Source of the DNA: Desulfurococcales archaeon
Lineage (GTDB): Archaea > Thermoproteota > Thermoprotei_A > Sulfolobales > Desulfurococcaceae
Reading direction: 5' to 3'
Assembly (NCBI GenBank): GCA_015521265.1
Contig: WAON01000125.1
Location: forward strand, 1-7,174
Length of the DNA: 7,174 bases
The translations under genes and the position numbers were made by a program. Numbering within the stretch: the first letter of the stretch is position 1; every line of letters starts with the position of its first letter. The notes beneath the pieces were generated by a model. It worked only from the letters and a program-made list of their open reading frames with translations, was not told the origin of the DNA and did not search any database. Positions 6,018-7,174 of the stretch are shown piece after piece.

Positions 6018-7174
6018 ATGCCTTATACTTGGTGGAATAGTTTGCCTAAGATCATGTATTACCTAATACTCCTCTTACTGATAGTATCGATCATGCAATT
6101 AACCACTGTGTACTCCTACCAGGAAAAACATTTTACTTCGTCGGCAAATGATTCGATAGGCAATTGGAGCGTGGTCGAGCAAGTCTTCTACCTCCGAAAT
6201 GGCGCCGAGGTTTTCTCGGGTATGGATAGGATTGGGGCTAATCTCGTGATAGGTGTTGGAACCGATCAGACCCCGACGCCGGATGTATCATGCATATTCG
6301 CCTACTACCTCGGAGACACACAGCCCAGAAGATTGAACTGCAGGTATACGGACGGCGTCGGATTATACGATGCCTACTCTCCTTGGAGGAATGGTTCTGC
6401 ACTAGTAGTTGGATGGAGGGATCCTATGAGCGGTAAGCCCTCCGGAATATTCGTATACCGCTACGACTACGAGGCGGACGAACTAGTACCCCTTATAACA
6501 ACGGATGACCCTGATTTTGAAAGCGAGACTATGACTTGGATAATAGGATTCAACAACTACATAGTAACAAGCGGCAAAGTAACAGGAACAGGGAGGATGC
6601 CGGCAATATATGTATTCAAGTACGAGGATAATGATTGGAAACTAGTACACCGCATAACTAACCTGGGAGCAATAATTCTAAGAAACGATGACACGGATGG
6701 TAATCCGAGGATTTACACGGCAAGGATCGATAACAACACGGCTAAAATATACAGGATAAACCTTGAAACCGGTGATTATGAGGAAGCTGGAGAAGTCGAA
6801 GGAAACCTACTAACAGTATTCCGGAGCACGCTAGTAATAGGGAAAGACATTCTAGGAGTAACCGATAAAGACACGGGAGTAATAAAGCTCTGGAGCCCGG
6901 ATAGGGGAGTATTCTACCAGTACAAGCTACAGCACGGCTTCGACGGAGTATCTATTAGAGCAAGCCATTACGGAACAAACTATGCATTAATCTATGGTAG
7001 AAACATAATAAACCAGTGGAAAGGACCAGTATACATGACAGACCTCAAAAACACCGATAGGAAATTCGGAGGAATAGACTGGAGGCTTAAATGGACAGAC
7101 ATGGCCCCAATACTAATTACCAAGAGCTACGCAGTAATCTCTACGGCTCGAGGACTAGGAGACACGGCACTAGC
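6018..7174 (+). CDS. Secreted propeller-like protein, 3' end beyond the window
   Basis: The frame is open from ATG 6018 to the window end (385 complete codons plus two bases), so the gene is partial. Residues 12-33 are a hydrophobic signal peptide or anchor (IMYYLILLLLIVSIMQLTTV). The rest is rich in beta strands, with a recurring pattern of a hydrophobic strand, a polar turn and an aromatic strand followed by a short link, for example GIFVYRYDYEADELVPL, AIYVFKYEDNDWKLVHRI and AKIYRINLETGDYEEAGEV. This suggests beta-propeller blades of about 45-60 residues. Sequons include N44, N49, NGS and NNT. Two cysteines in VSCIF and LNCRY could pair. Function is not recognised. Start choice is open: ATG 6018 has no Shine-Dalgarno, whereas TTG 6042 has GGTGG at 6031-6035 with a 6-base spacer and would give MPKIMYYLIL, a more usual signal peptide start. 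ATG 6054 is a third option. Confidence 0.75.
   Translation, partial: MPYTWWNSLPKIMYYLILLLLIVSIMQLTTVYSYQEKHFTSSANDSIGNWSVVEQVFYLRNGAEVFSGMDRIGANLVIGVGTDQTPTPDVSCIFAYYLGDTQPRRLNCRYTDGVGLYDAYSPWRNGSALVVGWRDPMSGKPSGIFVYRYDYEADELVPLITTDDPDFESETMTWIIGFNNYIVTSGKVTGTGRMPAIYVFKYEDNDWKLVHRITNLGAIILRNDDTDGNPRIYTARIDNNTAKIYRINLETGDYEEAGEVEGNLLTVFRSTLVIGKDILGVTDKDTGVIKLWSPDRGVFYQYKLQHGFDGVSIRASHYGTNYALIYGRNIINQWKGPVYMTDLKNTDRKFGGIDWRLKWTDMAPILITKSYAVISTARGLGDTAL

Overview
The window looks like a piece of a hyperthermophilic crenarchaeal chromosome, most likely Desulfurococcales (Desulfurococcus, Thermosphaera or Staphylothermus relatives). The reasons are the heavy use of AGG/AGA, ATA and CTA codons, AT-rich TATA-type promoters, GGTG-type Shine-Dalgarno sequences, frequent TTG/GTG starts, and a cytosolic GH13 enzyme that closely resembles, from memory, the maltogenic amylase of Staphylothermus marinus. 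This assignment is inference; no rRNA or other marker gene is present.

Layout, left to right. Positions 1-51 are a short gap carrying a strong minus-strand ribosome-binding site, whose TTG start sits exactly at the window edge. Positions 52-2133 (minus) encode a neopullulanase/maltogenic-amylase-type glycosidase. An 81-bp divergent promoter region follows. Positions 2215-3519 (plus) encode a DUF438-hemerythrin-like-PAS protein, and 3520-3912 (plus) encode a small HTH protein with a C-terminal Cys/His cluster. These two genes touch (TAA then TTG) and should be one operon, closed by a small hairpin plus T-run terminator. Positions 3954-5162 (minus) encode a membrane-anchored, mostly extracellular protein of unknown function. 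After a 261-bp gap, 5424-5858 (minus) encode a four-helix PsiE-family membrane protein. A divergent promoter region separates it from a secreted, propeller-like protein (6018 to the window end, plus), which is truncated by the window.

The strongest candidate for something new is the sensor-regulator pair at 2215-3912. The hemerythrin-like domain seems to have lost several usual metal ligands. The partner regulator may bind metal through C104, H107, C119 and C122. A near-perfect inverted repeat covers the translation start of the operon, which suggests autoregulation. The amylase is transcribed divergently from the same short promoter region, so the pair may also influence starch/maltodextrin use, but that link is a hypothesis. 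I see no mobile element, CRISPR array, tRNA or rRNA.
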